A DNA stretch of 58,293 nt. Origin: Burkholderia sp. Bp8992. Lineage in GTDB: Bacteria > Pseudomonadota > Gammaproteobacteria > Burkholderiales > Burkholderiaceae. Shown one piece after another: positions 36,794 to 46,169 of this stretch. The stretch's first letter is position 1, and every line of letters begins with the position of its first letter. A program made the translations under genes and the position numbers. The stretch covers positions 1 through 58,293 of the forward strand of contig NZ_QTQI01000037.1 in assembly GCF_003853705.1 (NCBI RefSeq). The letters run 5' to 3'. Below the pieces are notes generated by a model. It worked only from the letters and a program-made list of their open reading frames with translations. It was not told where the DNA came from and searched no databases.

Positions 36794-37525
36794 TCAGGTC
36801 GCGCGAGCAGGAGCCGCGACGCCGCGTGCGCTTGCCAGCGCGTCGTCGAGCGACACATGCCCTTCGAACGCCAGCGATGCCGGCAGCGGCAGGTTTTCCT
36901 CGATTGCGTGCGCGAACTGCACGCCTGCATCGTCGGCGAGCCGTGCGCGCAGTGCGGCGACACGCGGGAACGCATCGCGCTCGAACACCGCGTGATAGTC
37001 GGCCCAGCGCGCGATCCCGGCGAAGTAAGCGTCGGCCAGCGTACGCCGCGCGCCCAGCAGCCACGGGCCCTCGCCGCGTTCGAGCAGCGCTTCGAGCTGC
37101 CGGTGCGCCTTCAGCACCTTGCCGCGGCCGTATGCCTGCAGCGCCGCTTTCTCCGCGCCCTCGGTGTCGTGTTCGTATACGTACCAGAGCGCGCCGAACG
37201 CGTTGAAGAACGTCGTGTTCAGCCATGCGAGCATCCGGTTCAGCCGGTCGAAATCCGCGCTGCCCTGGCGAAACGCGAGGCCGCTGTCGAGCGCCTGCGC
37301 GCCGATGTGGCCGAGGATCGCGAGGCTTTCGGTCAGCACGTCGCCGTTCGCGGTGACGAACGCCGGCGTCTCGGCGACGGGGTTCAGCGCGAGGTACGCG
37401 TCGCTCGTCACGGCGCCGGGCATCGTGATGCGCGACAGCCGGTACGGGTGGCCGATCCATTCGAGCGCGACGATCGAGCCGAACGAGCAGCCGGCGGGAA
37501 TGCCGTAGAGAAGGATGGGAGACAT
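36794..37525 (-). CDS. Glutathione S-transferase family protein
   Basis: 243 residues with an N-terminal thioredoxin-like domain (about 1-75; L-L-Y-G-I-P-A-G-C-S-F-G-S-I near 5-18, V-A-E-T-P-A-F near 50) and a helical C-terminal domain. The likely role is glutathione-dependent conjugation or reduction in the cytoplasm; substrate unknown. Start ATG 37525 gives the conserved N-terminus; the frame runs to a TTG at 37555. Divergent from a LysR gene, 106 bases apart. Confidence 0.88.
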   Translation of the reverse strand: MSPILLYGIPAGCSFGSIVALEWIGHPYRLSRITMPGAVTSDAYLALNPVAETPAFVTANGDVLTESLAILGHIGAQALDSGLAFRQGSADFDRLNRMLAWLNTTFFNAFGALWYVYEHDTEGAEKAALQAYGRGKVLKAHRQLEALLERGEGPWLLGARRTLADAYFAGIARWADYHAVFERDAFPRVAALRARLADDAGVQFAHAIEENLPLPASLAFEGHVSLDDALASARGVAAPARAT

Positions 37526-37631
37526 CGGAGGATTCCGCAGAAGTTGAACGAGCAATCATGCTCCCACGGCGAACGATGACGCAGTAGCCGCTAAAATTGA
37601 AACCCATCGTTTCTTCACGTGGACGCTGAAA

Positions 37632-38540
37632 GTGAATCTGAACGATCTCTACCTGTTCGTGCAGGCGGTCGATGCGGGCAGCATGTCGGCAGCGGCGCGC
37701 CGGCTCGACCTGCCGAAATCGACCGTCAGCAAGCGCGTGGCCGAACTCGAGCGCACGCTCGGCGCGCGGCTCGTGCATCGCACGTCGCGCAGCTTCCGGC
37801 TGACGCCGGTCGGCACCGAATTCTTCGAGCATGCACGCGCGGCCGTGATCGAGGCCGACAGCGCGCGCGACGCGGTGCTGCGGCAGGCCGCCGAGCCGGC
37901 CGGCATCGTGCGGCTCACGAGTTCGGTGCCGGTCGCGCAGCACATCCTCGCGCCGTGCCTGCCGGCGCTGGCGATCGCGCACCCGAAGCTGCTGTTGCAG
38001 GTTCACGCGAGCGACCGCCTCGTCGACATCGCGCAGGAAGGCTTCGACATCGCGGTGCGCAGCCATTTCGCGCCGCTGCCCGATTCCGCGCTCGTGCAGC
38101 GTCCGCTCGCGGCCTCGCCGATCATCGCCGTGGCATCGCCGGCCTACCTCGCGCGTGCCGGGATCCCGGACGAGCCCGCCGATCTCGCGCGGCACGACGG
38201 CCTCCACCCCGGCCAGCAGCCTTGGCGGCTGCAGCGTGGCAGCGACACCGTCGACGTGGCGCCGCGCATCCGCCTGCAGGCCGACGAATCGACGCTGCTG
38301 CTGCAGGCGGCGACGGCCGGCCTCGGCATCGCGTGCCTGCCCGACTGGATCGCGGGCACCGCGCTCGCGTCCGGCGCACTCGTGCGCGTGCTGCCGGGCT
38401 GGCGCACGGGCACCGTCACGACGACGCTGCTGATGCCGCACCGCCGCGGCCAGTTGCCCGGCGTGCGCGCCGCCGTCGAGTTTCTCGCGCAGCATGTGGC
38501 GCGCCATCACGGTACCGGCGCGGACGACGCGCGCCCCTGA
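37632..38540 (+). CDS. LysR-family regulator upstream of gudP
   Basis: 302 residues. N-terminal helix-turn-helix (about 1-60; G-S-M-S-A-A-A-R-R-L, P-K-S-T-V-S-K-R-V) and LysR substrate domain. GTG start. It lies between GST (divergent) and gudP (same direction, 211 bases). A CrgA-like LysR could control either; the inverted repeat at 38555-38579 is a possible site. Confidence 0.85.
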   Translation: MNLNDLYLFVQAVDAGSMSAAARRLDLPKSTVSKRVAELERTLGARLVHRTSRSFRLTPVGTEFFEHARAAVIEADSARDAVLRQAAEPAGIVRLTSSVPVAQHILAPCLPALAIAHPKLLLQVHASDRLVDIAQEGFDIAVRSHFAPLPDSALVQRPLAASPIIAVASPAYLARAGIPDEPADLARHDGLHPGQQPWRLQRGSDTVDVAPRIRLQADESTLLLQAATAGLGIACLPDWIAGTALASGALVRVLPGWRTGTVTTTLLMPHRRGQLPGVRAAVEFLAQHVARHHGTGADDARP

Positions 38541-38554
38541 GCGATCGCGGATCC

Positions 38555-38579
38555 GATCGATTCAAATGCTGAATCGATC
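38555..38579. promoter_or_regulatory. 10-bp inverted repeat upstream of gudP
   Basis: GATCGATTCA (38555-38564) and TGAATCGATC (38570-38579) are perfect inverted arms 5 bases apart, without a T-run. It lies about 170 bases before gudP. It is more likely an operator than a terminator. Confidence 0.45.
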
Positions 38580-38751
38580 AAGTCAGCAATTGGCATGAAA
38601 GCGCAAATGACGACATGACAGAATGGCCCGGACGCCCTGCCTGCTTCGGCGTCCGGTGCCTGCCCTCGAACCGGCGGCATCCGCACACATCACGCGCGCA
38701 TCGACGCGCCGCCGCACGACGGCACCTTCCGCCCTTCGGAGGAGACAAGTC

Positions 38752-40092
38752 ATGAATCCGCTTCACGCGCTGCCGGCGTCCGCGTCGGCGACGGCCCGGC
38801 GCACGCGCGTGCGCTGGCTCGTGCTGACCGTCCTGTTCGCGGTCACGACGATCAACTACGCGGACCGCGCGGCGATCGCGATCGCGGGCCCGAGCCTCGC
38901 CCGCGCGCTGCACCTGAGCCACGTGCAGATCGGCTTCATCTTCTCCGCGTTCGGCTGGTCTTACGTGGCCGCGCAACTGCCCGGCGGCTGGCTGCTCGAC
39001 CGCTACGGATCGCGCATCGTCTACGCATTCAGCATCTTCTTCTGGTCGCTGTTCACGCTGCTGCAGGGCTCGATCGGCTTCTTCGGCGGCGCGGCCGCGT
39101 TCGCGCTGCTGTTCGGGCTGCGCTTCCTGGTCGGTGCGGCCGAGGCGCCGTCGTTCCCGGCCAACAGCCGGATCGTGTCCGCGTGGTTCCCCGCCGCCGA
39201 ACGCGGCACCGCATCGGCGATCTTCAACGCCGCGCAATACGCGGCGACCGTCGTGTTCGCGCCGCTGATGGGCTGGCTCGTGCACGCGTTCGGCTGGCAG
39301 TCGGTGTTCGCGGTGATGGGCGTGCTCGGCTTCGCGTTCGTCCTCGTGTGGAACCGCACGATGTACGACCCGAAGGACCACCCGAACATCAACCGCGCGG
39401 AACTCGACTACCTCGCCGAGGGCGGCGCGCTCGTCAACATCGACCAGGCGACGGGCGGGCGCGACGGCGGCCCGTCGATGCGTCACGTGAAAGCGCTGCT
39501 GAAGAGCCGGATGCTGATCGGCGTGTACGTCGCGCAGTACTGCATCAACGCGCTCACCTATTTCTTCATCACGTGGTTTCCCGTCTATCTCGTGCAGGCA
39601 CGCGGGATGTCGATCCTCAACGCGGGGCTCGTCGCGTCGATCCCGGCCGTATGCGGGTTCCTCGGCGGGATCCTCGGCGGCGTCGTGTCCGACGCACTGC
39701 TCAAGCAGGGCCGGTCGCTGTCCGTCGCGCGCAAGGTGCCGATCGTGTTCGGCATGCTGCTGTCGATGTCGATGATCGTCTGCAACTACACCGATTCGCA
39801 CGTGCTCGTCGTGCTGTTCATGGCGCTGTCGTTCTTCGGCAAGGGGCTCGGCGCGCTCGGCTGGGCCGTCAACGCCGACACCGCGCCGCGCCAGATCGCG
39901 GGGCTGAGCGGCGCGCTGCTCAACACGTGCGGCAACCTTTCCAGCATCACGACGCCGATCGCGATCGGCTATATCGTCGACCGCAGCGGCTCGTTCAACG
40001 GCGCGCTCGTCTATGTCGTCGCGCACGCGCTCGTCGCCGTGATCTGCTACCTGTTCGTCGTCGGCGAGATCCGCCGCGTCGAGCTTCAATGA
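38752..40092 (+). CDS. gudP: D-glucarate/galactarate MFS transporter (GudP type)
   Basis: 446 residues, 12 membrane segments. N-Y-A-D-R-A-A-I (near 33-40) and a conserved A-E-A-P-S-F-P (near 127) mark the anion:cation symporter group with GudP. Takes up D-glucarate with protons. ATG 38752 is preceded by GGAGGAG. gudD follows after 62 bases, so the pair is one operon for D-glucarate use. Confidence 0.85.
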   Translation: MNPLHALPASASATARRTRVRWLVLTVLFAVTTINYADRAAIAIAGPSLARALHLSHVQIGFIFSAFGWSYVAAQLPGGWLLDRYGSRIVYAFSIFFWSLFTLLQGSIGFFGGAAAFALLFGLRFLVGAAEAPSFPANSRIVSAWFPAAERGTASAIFNAAQYAATVVFAPLMGWLVHAFGWQSVFAVMGVLGFAFVLVWNRTMYDPKDHPNINRAELDYLAEGGALVNIDQATGGRDGGPSMRHVKALLKSRMLIGVYVAQYCINALTYFFITWFPVYLVQARGMSILNAGLVASIPAVCGFLGGILGGVVSDALLKQGRSLSVARKVPIVFGMLLSMSMIVCNYTDSHVLVVLFMALSFFGKGLGALGWAVNADTAPRQIAGLSGALLNTCGNLSSITTPIAIGYIVDRSGSFNGALVYVVAHALVAVICYLFVVGEIRRVELQ

Positions 40093-40154
40093 ACGGCGCG
40101 GGCCGCGCCGGCCTGTCCGGCGGCCCGCGCGCCACCGGAACCAGGAGCGAACCG

Positions 40155-41552
40155 ATGTCCGAACCCAGCCGTGCCGGCACGCCGCGCGTCACGCGCATGC
40201 AGGTGATCCCCGTCGCCGGCCGCGACGGCATGCTGCTCAACCTGTGCGGCGCGCACGCGCCCTACTTCACTCGCAACCTCGTGATCCTCGACGACAGCAG
40301 CGGGCATACGGGTGTCGGCGAAGTGCCGGGCGGCGAAGGCATCCGCCACGCGCTCGAGCGCATGACCGATCTCGTGGTCGGCCAGCCGATCGGGCGCTAC
40401 CAGGCGACGCTCAATGCGGTACGCGCGGCGCTGTCCGGTGCGGGTGCCGGTGCGGGCCGCACGATCCGCCACGAGGTGACGTCGGCCGGCGAAGCGGCGG
40501 TGCTGCGGCAGCCGCACGAGATCAACCTGCGGCTCGACAACGTGATCACCGCGATCGAGGCCGCGCTGCTCGACCTGCTCGGCCAGCATCTCGACGTGCC
40601 GGTCGCGGCGCTGCTCGGTGAAGGCCAGCAGCGCGACGCGGTGCCGATGCTCGCGTACCTGTTCTACATCGGCGACCGGCGCCGCACCGACCTGCCGTAT
40701 CGCGACGAGACGCAGGCGCGCGCCCCGTGGTTCCGGTTGCGCAACGAGGCAGCGCTCACGCCGGCCGAGATCGCGCGGCAGGCCGAAGCCGCGGTCGAGC
40801 GCTACGGCTTCGCCGATTTCAAGCTGAAGGGCGGCGTGATGGCCGGCGCCGACGAGATGGAAGCGATCGCGGCGATCAAGGCACGGTTCCCCGATTCGCG
40901 CACGACGCTCGACCCGAACGGCGCGTGGTCGCTCGACGAAGCCGTCGCGCTGTGCCGCGGGCAAGGCCACCTGCTCGCCTATGCGGAAGATCCGTGCGGG
41001 CCGGAAGGCGGCTACTCGGGCCGCGAGGTGATGGCCGAATTCCGCCGCGCGACGGGGATCCCGACGGCGACCAACATGATCGCGACCGACTGGCGGCAGA
41101 TGGATCACGCGGTGCGGCTGCAGGCGGTCGACATCCCGCTTGCCGATCCGCATTTCTGGACGATGCAGGGCTCGGTGCGGCTCGCGCAGCTGTGCCGCGA
41201 CTGGGGGCTCACGTGGGGCTCGCACTCGAACAACCACTTCGACGTGTCGCTCGCGATGTTCACGCATGCGGCGGCCGCCGCGCCCGGCACGATCACCGCG
41301 ATCGACACGCACTGGATCTGGCAGGAAGGCGATGCGCGGCTCACACGCGAACCACTCGCGATCGTCGGCGGCAAGGTGGCCGTGCCGGAGCGGCCGGGGC
41401 TGGGGATCGAGATCGACATGGCGCAGGTCGAGGCTGCGCATGCGCTGTACAACGCGGTGGGCGGTACTGCGCGCGATGATGCAGTGGCGATGCGGTATCT
41501 GGTGCCGGGGTGGACGTACGATCCGAAACGGCCGAGTTTCGGGCGGGGGTGA
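40155..41552 (+). CDS. gudD: D-glucarate dehydratase
   Basis: 465 residues, enolase superfamily. Dehydrates D-glucarate to 5-dehydro-4-deoxyglucarate. Active-site residues aligned by constant spacing with E. coli GudD: Lys223 and Lys225 (K-L-K), Asp253, Asn255, Glu278, Asn307, Asp331 and His357 (S-H-S-N-N-H). Start ATG 40155 with CAGGAG about 8 bases upstream. Second gene after gudP. The later genes of the path (kdgD) are not near. Confidence 0.93.
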   Translation: MSEPSRAGTPRVTRMQVIPVAGRDGMLLNLCGAHAPYFTRNLVILDDSSGHTGVGEVPGGEGIRHALERMTDLVVGQPIGRYQATLNAVRAALSGAGAGAGRTIRHEVTSAGEAAVLRQPHEINLRLDNVITAIEAALLDLLGQHLDVPVAALLGEGQQRDAVPMLAYLFYIGDRRRTDLPYRDETQARAPWFRLRNEAALTPAEIARQAEAAVERYGFADFKLKGGVMAGADEMEAIAAIKARFPDSRTTLDPNGAWSLDEAVALCRGQGHLLAYAEDPCGPEGGYSGREVMAEFRRATGIPTATNMIATDWRQMDHAVRLQAVDIPLADPHFWTMQGSVRLAQLCRDWGLTWGSHSNNHFDVSLAMFTHAAAAAPGTITAIDTHWIWQEGDARLTREPLAIVGGKVAVPERPGLGIEIDMAQVEAAHALYNAVGGTARDDAVAMRYLVPGWTYDPKRPSFGRG

Positions 41553-41677
41553 GCGAGCGGCTGGCGGCGGGCGTGGTTGCCAAACGCGGGAAACGGCCGC
41601 ATCCTGCCGGCTGCCTAGACCGGCCCGCGTGGCGGGCGGCTCGGCGGCTCCGTCCACCCGAAGGAAAAGCGCTCGTC

Positions 41678-41989
41678 ATGACGTCTCCCGATCCGACACC
41701 GCGACAGATCATCGTCTTCGTCCTGTATTCGGTGCTGTGTCTGCCCGCGAGCATGACCGTCGCCGGTTATGCCGCGACCCGGATCACGCAGAACGTATCG
41801 AATTTCGAAGGCGGTGCAGGCTACGCGGCGCTGTGGTGGATCGTCATTCTGACCTGCGTGTTCTACGGGCTGTCGATCGCCCTCTGCGCGCTGCTGCGGA
41901 AGAGGATCGTGATTCTCGCGGCCATCACCGTGGCGTTCGCCGTGTTGGCAGTGCCGACGGTCAAGGAAATCCATGACCTGCTGAACTAG
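41678..41989 (+). CDS. Small membrane protein of unknown function
   Basis: 103 residues with three hydrophobic segments (about 10-33, 48-70 and 75-93). AAGGAAAAG ends 8 bases before ATG 41678. I recognise no family. It follows gudD by about 125 bases and ends before the tRNA-Ala terminator. Codon use looks less G/C-biased than gudD. Confidence 0.65.
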   Translation: MTSPDPTPRQIIVFVLYSVLCLPASMTVAGYAATRITQNVSNFEGGAGYAALWWIVILTCVFYGLSIALCALLRKRIVILAAITVAFAVLAVPTVKEIHDLLN

Positions 41990-42035
41990 CGGGCCACGCG
42001 TTTGCGAACGCCGCGCACGCCGGCAGATTCCAAAA

Positions 42036-42066
42036 ACAAAAAGGCCTGATCTTGCGATCAGGCCTT
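42036..42066 (-). terminator. Terminator of tRNA-Ala
   Basis: An 11-bp perfect stem (42041-42051 with 42056-42066) has a 4-base loop. On minus it is followed by TTTTTGTTTTTGG. It ends the tRNA transcript 10 bases after its CCA. Confidence 0.9.
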
Positions 42067-42076
42067 TCAGATTCGT

Positions 42077-42152
<76 letters not shown>

Positions 42153-42163
42153 AACAGTCAATC

Positions 42164-42193
42164 ATCATACACACGCATTTCTGCGCTTGGCAA
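42164..42193 (-). promoter_or_regulatory. tRNA-Ala promoter
   Basis: On minus: TTGCCA (42193-42188), 18-base spacer, TATGAT (42169-42164). It starts transcription about 5-10 bases before the tRNA 5' end at 42152. Confidence 0.7.
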
Positions 42194-42218
42194 TAGGGGT
42201 TACGTCACCCCTGAAACG

Positions 42219-42581
42219 TCACTTTGACGGCGCGCCGGCCAGCACCCATTCGACCACCGAACGGACGTCCGCATCGCTCATGCGCGGATGCGCAGGCATC
42301 GGAATCGCGCCCCAGACGCCCGAACCGCCGTCCTTCACCTTCTTCGACAGCTTCGCGACGGCTTGCGGATCGGACTTGTAGCGCGCGGCGATATCCTTGA
42401 ACGACGGGCCGACGAGCTTGCGGTCCACCGCGTGGCAGCCCATGCAGGCGTTGCTGCGCGCCACCTTCAGGCCGTCGCCGACGTCCGCGTGCGCGGCGCC
42501 GAGCGTACCGGCCACGAGTGCAGCGGCCGCGGCACCCTGCACCATCCAGCGCTTCATCTGCTTCATCGGCACGCTCGTCAT
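42219..42581 (-). CDS. Periplasmic cytochrome c (c551/c552 type)
   Basis: 120 residues with a signal peptide (cleavage near A-A-H-A-D, residue 32). Haem attachment C-M-G-C-H at 46-50 and the distal Met95 in I-P-M-P-A-H-P show a class I cytochrome c. It should carry electrons in the periplasm. The start overlaps the end of the dolP gene by 4 bases (shared ATGA), so the two are translationally linked. Confidence 0.92.
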   Translation of the reverse strand: MTSVPMKQMKRWMVQGAAAAALVAGTLGAAHADVGDGLKVARSNACMGCHAVDRKLVGPSFKDIAARYKSDPQAVAKLSKKVKDGGSGVWGAIPMPAHPRMSDADVRSVVEWVLAGAPSK

Positions 42582-43378
42582 TGCTTCGGCGCCTTCGGGT
42601 TGCCCGGATGCACGTTCGACGAATTCGAGATCGGGGCCGGCGACTGCAGCGGCGCGGACTGCACCGACGCGTCGGGCACGGCGCCGACCGTCGCGGCGTC
42701 CGCCGGCGCGGCAGCAGCCGGCACGCCGGACGCGCCGCTCGCCGGCGACGCATCCTGCAGCGCCTGCGCGTCCTGCGGCTTCACGTACTGGAACACCTTC
42801 ACGACCTTCTCGACACCCGGCACCTGGCTCGCGGCTTCCGCGCCGCGATTGCCTTCGTCCACCGTCACGAGGCCCATCAGGTAAAGGTTGCCGCGTTCGC
42901 TGACGACCTTGTAGTAGTTCGCCGAGATACCCTTCGTCGCGATCAGCTCGGACTTCACGCGCCCTTCGAGATACGAGTCGTTCGCGCGCGACGACAGCGA
43001 CGACGCCGGCTCGACCGACAGCTCGTTGACGATGCCGTTCACGTTGTTGATGCCGCGCACGATTTCCTCGGCGCGCTGCTTCGACGCGTCGTTCGGCACT
43101 TCACCCGTCAGCAGCACGCGGCGGTTGAACACCGTCACGTTCACGTGCGACTGGTCCGGCAGCCCGTTGTTGATCTGCGAGAGCGACTTGACCTGGATCT
43201 CGCGGTCTTCCGTCTGCGCGCCGAGCGTCCGGCGATCGGTCGCGATCAGCGCGCCGCCGCCGGCCGCTGCGCCCACGACTCCGAGCACACAACCCTGCAG
43301 CGACACGGCAAGGCCCGCCGTCATTGCGGCGAGCAGCGTGGTTCTGACGAGCGTCTGTTTGACGCGGCTTTGATTCAT
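42578..43378 (-). CDS. dolP: BON-domain outer-membrane lipoprotein (DolP/YraP type)
   Basis: 266 residues. Lipobox L-Q-G-C (near residue 27-30) follows a signal peptide. Two BON domains are seen (about 55-125 and 135-205), then an Ala/Pro/Ser-rich tail absent from E. coli DolP (191). DolP supports outer-membrane integrity and BamA. ATG 43378 has GGAGAG 7 bases upstream and is chosen over 43399. It follows diaA by 17 bases, as in E. coli yraN-diaA-dolP. Confidence 0.88.
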   Translation of the reverse strand: MNQSRVKQTLVRTTLLAAMTAGLAVSLQGCVLGVVGAAAGGGALIATDRRTLGAQTEDREIQVKSLSQINNGLPDQSHVNVTVFNRRVLLTGEVPNDASKQRAEEIVRGINNVNGIVNELSVEPASSLSSRANDSYLEGRVKSELIATKGISANYYKVVSERGNLYLMGLVTVDEGNRGAEAASQVPGVEKVVKVFQYVKPQDAQALQDASPASGASGVPAAAAPADAATVGAVPDASVQSAPLQSPAPISNSSNVHPGNPKAPKQ

Positions 43379-43395
43379 CGACGGCTCTCCTTCGT

Positions 43396-43980
43396 TCAAT
43401 CCTCACCCAGCAGCATCGCGTCGATGCCGTCGCACAGGCAGTGGATGGTCAGCAGATGGACTTCTTGGATGCGTGCCGCGCGAACGGCGTGCACGCTGAT
43501 CGGAATATCGGTATCGGACAGCGCGGCCGCGACTGCGTGGCCGTTGCCGCCCGTCAGCGCGACGACGGTCATCTCGCGCTCGTGCGCCTCGTCGATCGCC
43601 GCCAGCACGCGCGGCGACGCGCCGCCCGAATCGAGCACCAGCAGGATGTCGCCGGTCTGGCCGAGCACGCGCACCTGCTGCGCGAACAGCTGCTCGGCGG
43701 CCACCGCACCCATGAGGCCGGCCTGCGACGCATCGGTGGCCAGCGCGATCGCGGGCAGGCCCGGACGCTCGCGCTCGAAGCCGCCGACGAGCGACGCGGC
43801 GAGATACTGCGCGGCGGCGGCCGACGGGCCGTCACCGCATGCGACGATCTTGTTGCCGTTCGCCAGCGCGGCGAACATCGCGTCGACCGCGGCCGCGATC
43901 GGCAACGACAGCGCGTCGGCCGCTTCGGCGTGAAGCGCGGCGCTGTCGTGGAATTGTTGCTGAATACGTTCGACTGACAT
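43396..43980 (-). CDS. diaA: SIS-domain protein (DiaA/GmhA type)
   Basis: 194 residues. The SIS phosphosugar-binding fold is shown by G-D-G-P-S-A (about 48) and L-D-S-G-G-A-S-P (about 115). In E. coli the gene in this place is diaA, which binds DnaA; a GmhA-type phosphoheptose isomerase is the alternative. Gene order favours DiaA. Start ATG 43980 with AGGA. Confidence 0.82.
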   Translation of the reverse strand: MSVERIQQQFHDSAALHAEAADALSLPIAAAVDAMFAALANGNKIVACGDGPSAAAAQYLAASLVGGFERERPGLPAIALATDASQAGLMGAVAAEQLFAQQVRVLGQTGDILLVLDSGGASPRVLAAIDEAHEREMTVVALTGGNGHAVAAALSDTDIPISVHAVRAARIQEVHLLTIHCLCDGIDAMLLGED

Positions 43981-44106
43981 CGATTCCTGGTGAACTGGGC
44001 GCGTGGCACATATCGCGCGACATCGTGGGTGCGGCGAGTTTACCGTACTCCGGCACCCTCTCCGGCGGTCCGGCAAGAACTCTTTACATCTCGTCACACG
44101 TCGCGG

Positions 44107-44583
44107 CTACGCATCGTCGGTACGAAATGCGTCGCGCAGCCACGCAAGCCGGCCGGCCTCGAACGCGACGACGTCGAACCGGCACGCGGCACCGGCACCG
44201 TGCCGCGCCCAGAACTGCAGCGCCGCCGCGACGAGACGCCGCCGCTTGCGCCAGCCGACGCTCGCGGCCGCGCCGCCGTGCCGGACACTGCGCCGCGCGC
44301 GCACCTCGACGAACACCAGCATGCCGTCGGGCTCACGCATCACGAGATCGAGCTCGCCGCCGCGCAGCGTCACGTTCGCCGCGACGAACCCGAGGCCGCG
44401 CCGCTCGAGAAACTGCCGCGCGCGCTGCTCGAACGCGGCGCCGACCGGTTTGGATCGCACCGCACCGGAAAAGTTGTCGCCCGCGCGCGCCAAACCGCGC
44501 CCGTCGCCCGGGCCGGCCGGCGCCGCGTGGCACAATGCCGACCTTGTTCCGCTTGCGCCGCGATTGCGTGCATTGCCTGCCAT
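44107..44583 (-). CDS. yraN: YraN/UPF0102 endonuclease-like protein
   Basis: 158 residues from ATG 44583, or 142 from TTG 44535. The core (G-G-E-L-D-L-V near 76-82 and V-F-V-E-V-R-A-R near 89-96) is the PD-(D/E)XK-like pattern of the family. Function is unproven. Both starts have ribosome sites: GAGGAGG before 44583 and AAGG before 44535. The ATG overlaps the rsmI start on the other strand by 2 bases. Confidence 0.88.
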   Translation of the reverse strand: MAGNARNRGASGTRSALCHAAPAGPGDGRGLARAGDNFSGAVRSKPVGAAFEQRARQFLERRGLGFVAANVTLRGGELDLVMREPDGMLVFVEVRARRSVRHGGAAASVGWRKRRRLVAAALQFWARHGAGAACRFDVVAFEAGRLAWLRDAFRTDDA

Positions 44584-45460
44584 GACTGCCCTCCTCGAAC
44601 TCGCGCATACGCAGCACTACCCGGACGCCGCGCTTTACGTTGTCGCCACGCCGATCGGCAATACGGCCGACATCACGCTGCGCGCGCTGCACGTGCTCGG
44701 CCTCGCCGACCGCATCGCGGCCGAAGACACCCGCAACACGGGCCAGCTGCTCGCCCGCTACGGGATCTCGAAGCCGCTCCTGGCCGTGCACGAGCACAAC
44801 GAACGCGAAGCCGCACAGCGCGTGATCGAACTGCTGCGCGGCGGTGAACGCGTGGCCTACGTATCGGACGCCGGCACGCCCGGCATCTCGGACCCCGGCG
44901 CGCGGCTCGTCGACGCGGTGCGCGCGGCCGGCTTCGCGGTAATCCCGCTGCCGGGCGCGAGCGCGGCCGTGACCGCGCTGAGCGTGGCCGGCGACTGGGC
45001 CGGCGCGTTCACGTTCGCGGGCTTCCTGCCGCCGAAGGCCAGGCAGCGCGCAACCGCGCTGCAGGCGCTGGTGTCGCACCCGTATGCGCTGGTGTTCTAC
45101 GAAGCGCCGCACCGGATCGCCGAAACCGTCGCCGCGCTCGCCGATGCGTTCGGCCCCGCGCGCCGGCTGCTGATTGCGCGCGAACTCACCAAGCTACACG
45201 AGCAGCTGTTCCAGGGCACCCTGGCCGAAGGACAGACCTGGCTTGCCGGCGATGCGAACCGGCAGCGCGGCGAGTTCGTGCTGGTCGTCGAAGGCGCGCC
45301 GGCGGCGAGCGGCGAAGCCGACGACACCGCGCACGATGCGCTGCTCAAACTGCTGCTGGAAGAAGTGCCGGTGAAGAGCGCGGCCAAGCTCGCGGCCGCG
45401 CTGACGGGCGCGTCGCGCAACACGCTGTATGCGCGTGCGCTCGCGCTGAAGGAAGGCTGA
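44582..45460 (+). CDS. rsmI: 16S rRNA 2'-O-ribose C1402 methyltransferase RsmI
   Basis: 292 residues. Adds a 2'-O-methyl to C1402 of 16S rRNA with S-adenosylmethionine. Conserved P-I-G-N (24-27), E-D-T-R-N-T-G (48-54), [12 protein letters not shown] (about 96-107) and P-G-A-S-A-A (about 124) match the tetrapyrrole methylase-like family. No strong ribosome site precedes ATG 44582. Divergent from yraN with overlapping start codons. Confidence 0.93.
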   Translation: MTALLELAHTQHYPDAALYVVATPIGNTADITLRALHVLGLADRIAAEDTRNTGQLLARYGISKPLLAVHEHNEREAAQRVIELLRGGERVAYVSDAGTPGISDPGARLVDAVRAAGFAVIPLPGASAAVTALSVAGDWAGAFTFAGFLPPKARQRATALQALVSHPYALVFYEAPHRIAETVAALADAFGPARRLLIARELTKLHEQLFQGTLAEGQTWLAGDANRQRGEFVLVVEGAPAASGEADDTAHDALLKLLLEEVPVKSAAKLAAALTGASRNTLYARALALKEG

Positions 45461-45487
45461 CGCGCGACATTGCCGCGCCGAAACGAC

Positions 45488-45513
45488 AAAGGGCTGCCGG
45501 AAGGCAGCCCTTT
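45488..45513. terminator. Terminator between rsmI and rlpA
   Basis: An 11-bp perfect stem (45488-45498 with 45503-45513) with a 4-base loop sits between the two converging genes and can serve both. Confidence 0.85.
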
Positions 45514-45560
45514 GTACTTGATGCGTGATCCCTGAATGCGTGAGCGGACGATCCGCCGCG

Positions 45561-46169
45561 TTACTTCGCCGAGATCGACGCCAACATTTCGTCGCGTGCC
45601 TCGCGCGCTTCCTGCGGCGACAGTCCTTCGATCTTCACGCGGCCCGTGCCGGCGTGCACGAGGCCGATCACCTTGGCAGCGGCATACGACAGGTCGAGCA
45701 CACGGCCGCGCTTGAACGGCCCGCGATCGTTGACCTTCACGACGACCCACTTGCCGGTCGACGAGTTCGTCACCTTGATGTACGACGACAGCGGCAGCGT
45801 GCGGTGGGCGGCGGTGAACGCGTTCATGTTGAAGCGCTCGCCGTTCGCGGTGCGGCGGCCGTGGAAATCCCGCCCGTACCACGAAGCGCGGCCCGTCTGG
45901 CGGAAGTCGGACACATCCTTGCCGTCGATCGGCTCGGCGTCGGCCAGCGACGACTTCTTCGCGTCCTTGCTGTCTGTAGCCGGCATCGATGCCAGCGCGG
46001 AATCGAAATTGAGTTGCTTGTCGGCATCCGCCTTCGCGGCAGCGGCCGTCTTGTCGACTGCGTTCTTCTGGTTCGCGCTGCTGGTGGTCTGGCTGGGTGG
46101 CACCGCGCAGCCCGTCAGCGCAAAAAATAATGCAATGGTCCCGAATCGACTCGGAAAACGTAAATTCAT
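45561..46169 (-). CDS. rlpA: RlpA-type septal ring protein / lytic transglycosylase
   Basis: 202 residues from ATG 46169. Lipobox-like L-T-G-C near residue 18-21 marks a lipoprotein. The double-psi beta-barrel starts at G-R-A-S-W-Y-G (near 91-97) and contains the conserved D-R-G-P-F (near 145). RlpA cleaves naked glycan at the division septum in Pseudomonas. There is no SPOR domain at the C-terminus, unlike many RlpA proteins; it ends soon after the barrel. A long leader precedes it (46170-46647). Confidence 0.85.
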   Translation of the reverse strand: MNLRFPSRFGTIALFFALTGCAVPPSQTTSSANQKNAVDKTAAAAKADADKQLNFDSALASMPATDSKDAKKSSLADAEPIDGKDVSDFRQTGRASWYGRDFHGRRTANGERFNMNAFTAAHRTLPLSSYIKVTNSSTGKWVVVKVNDRGPFKRGRVLDLSYAAAKVIGLVHAGTGRVKIEGLSPQEAREARDEMLASISAK

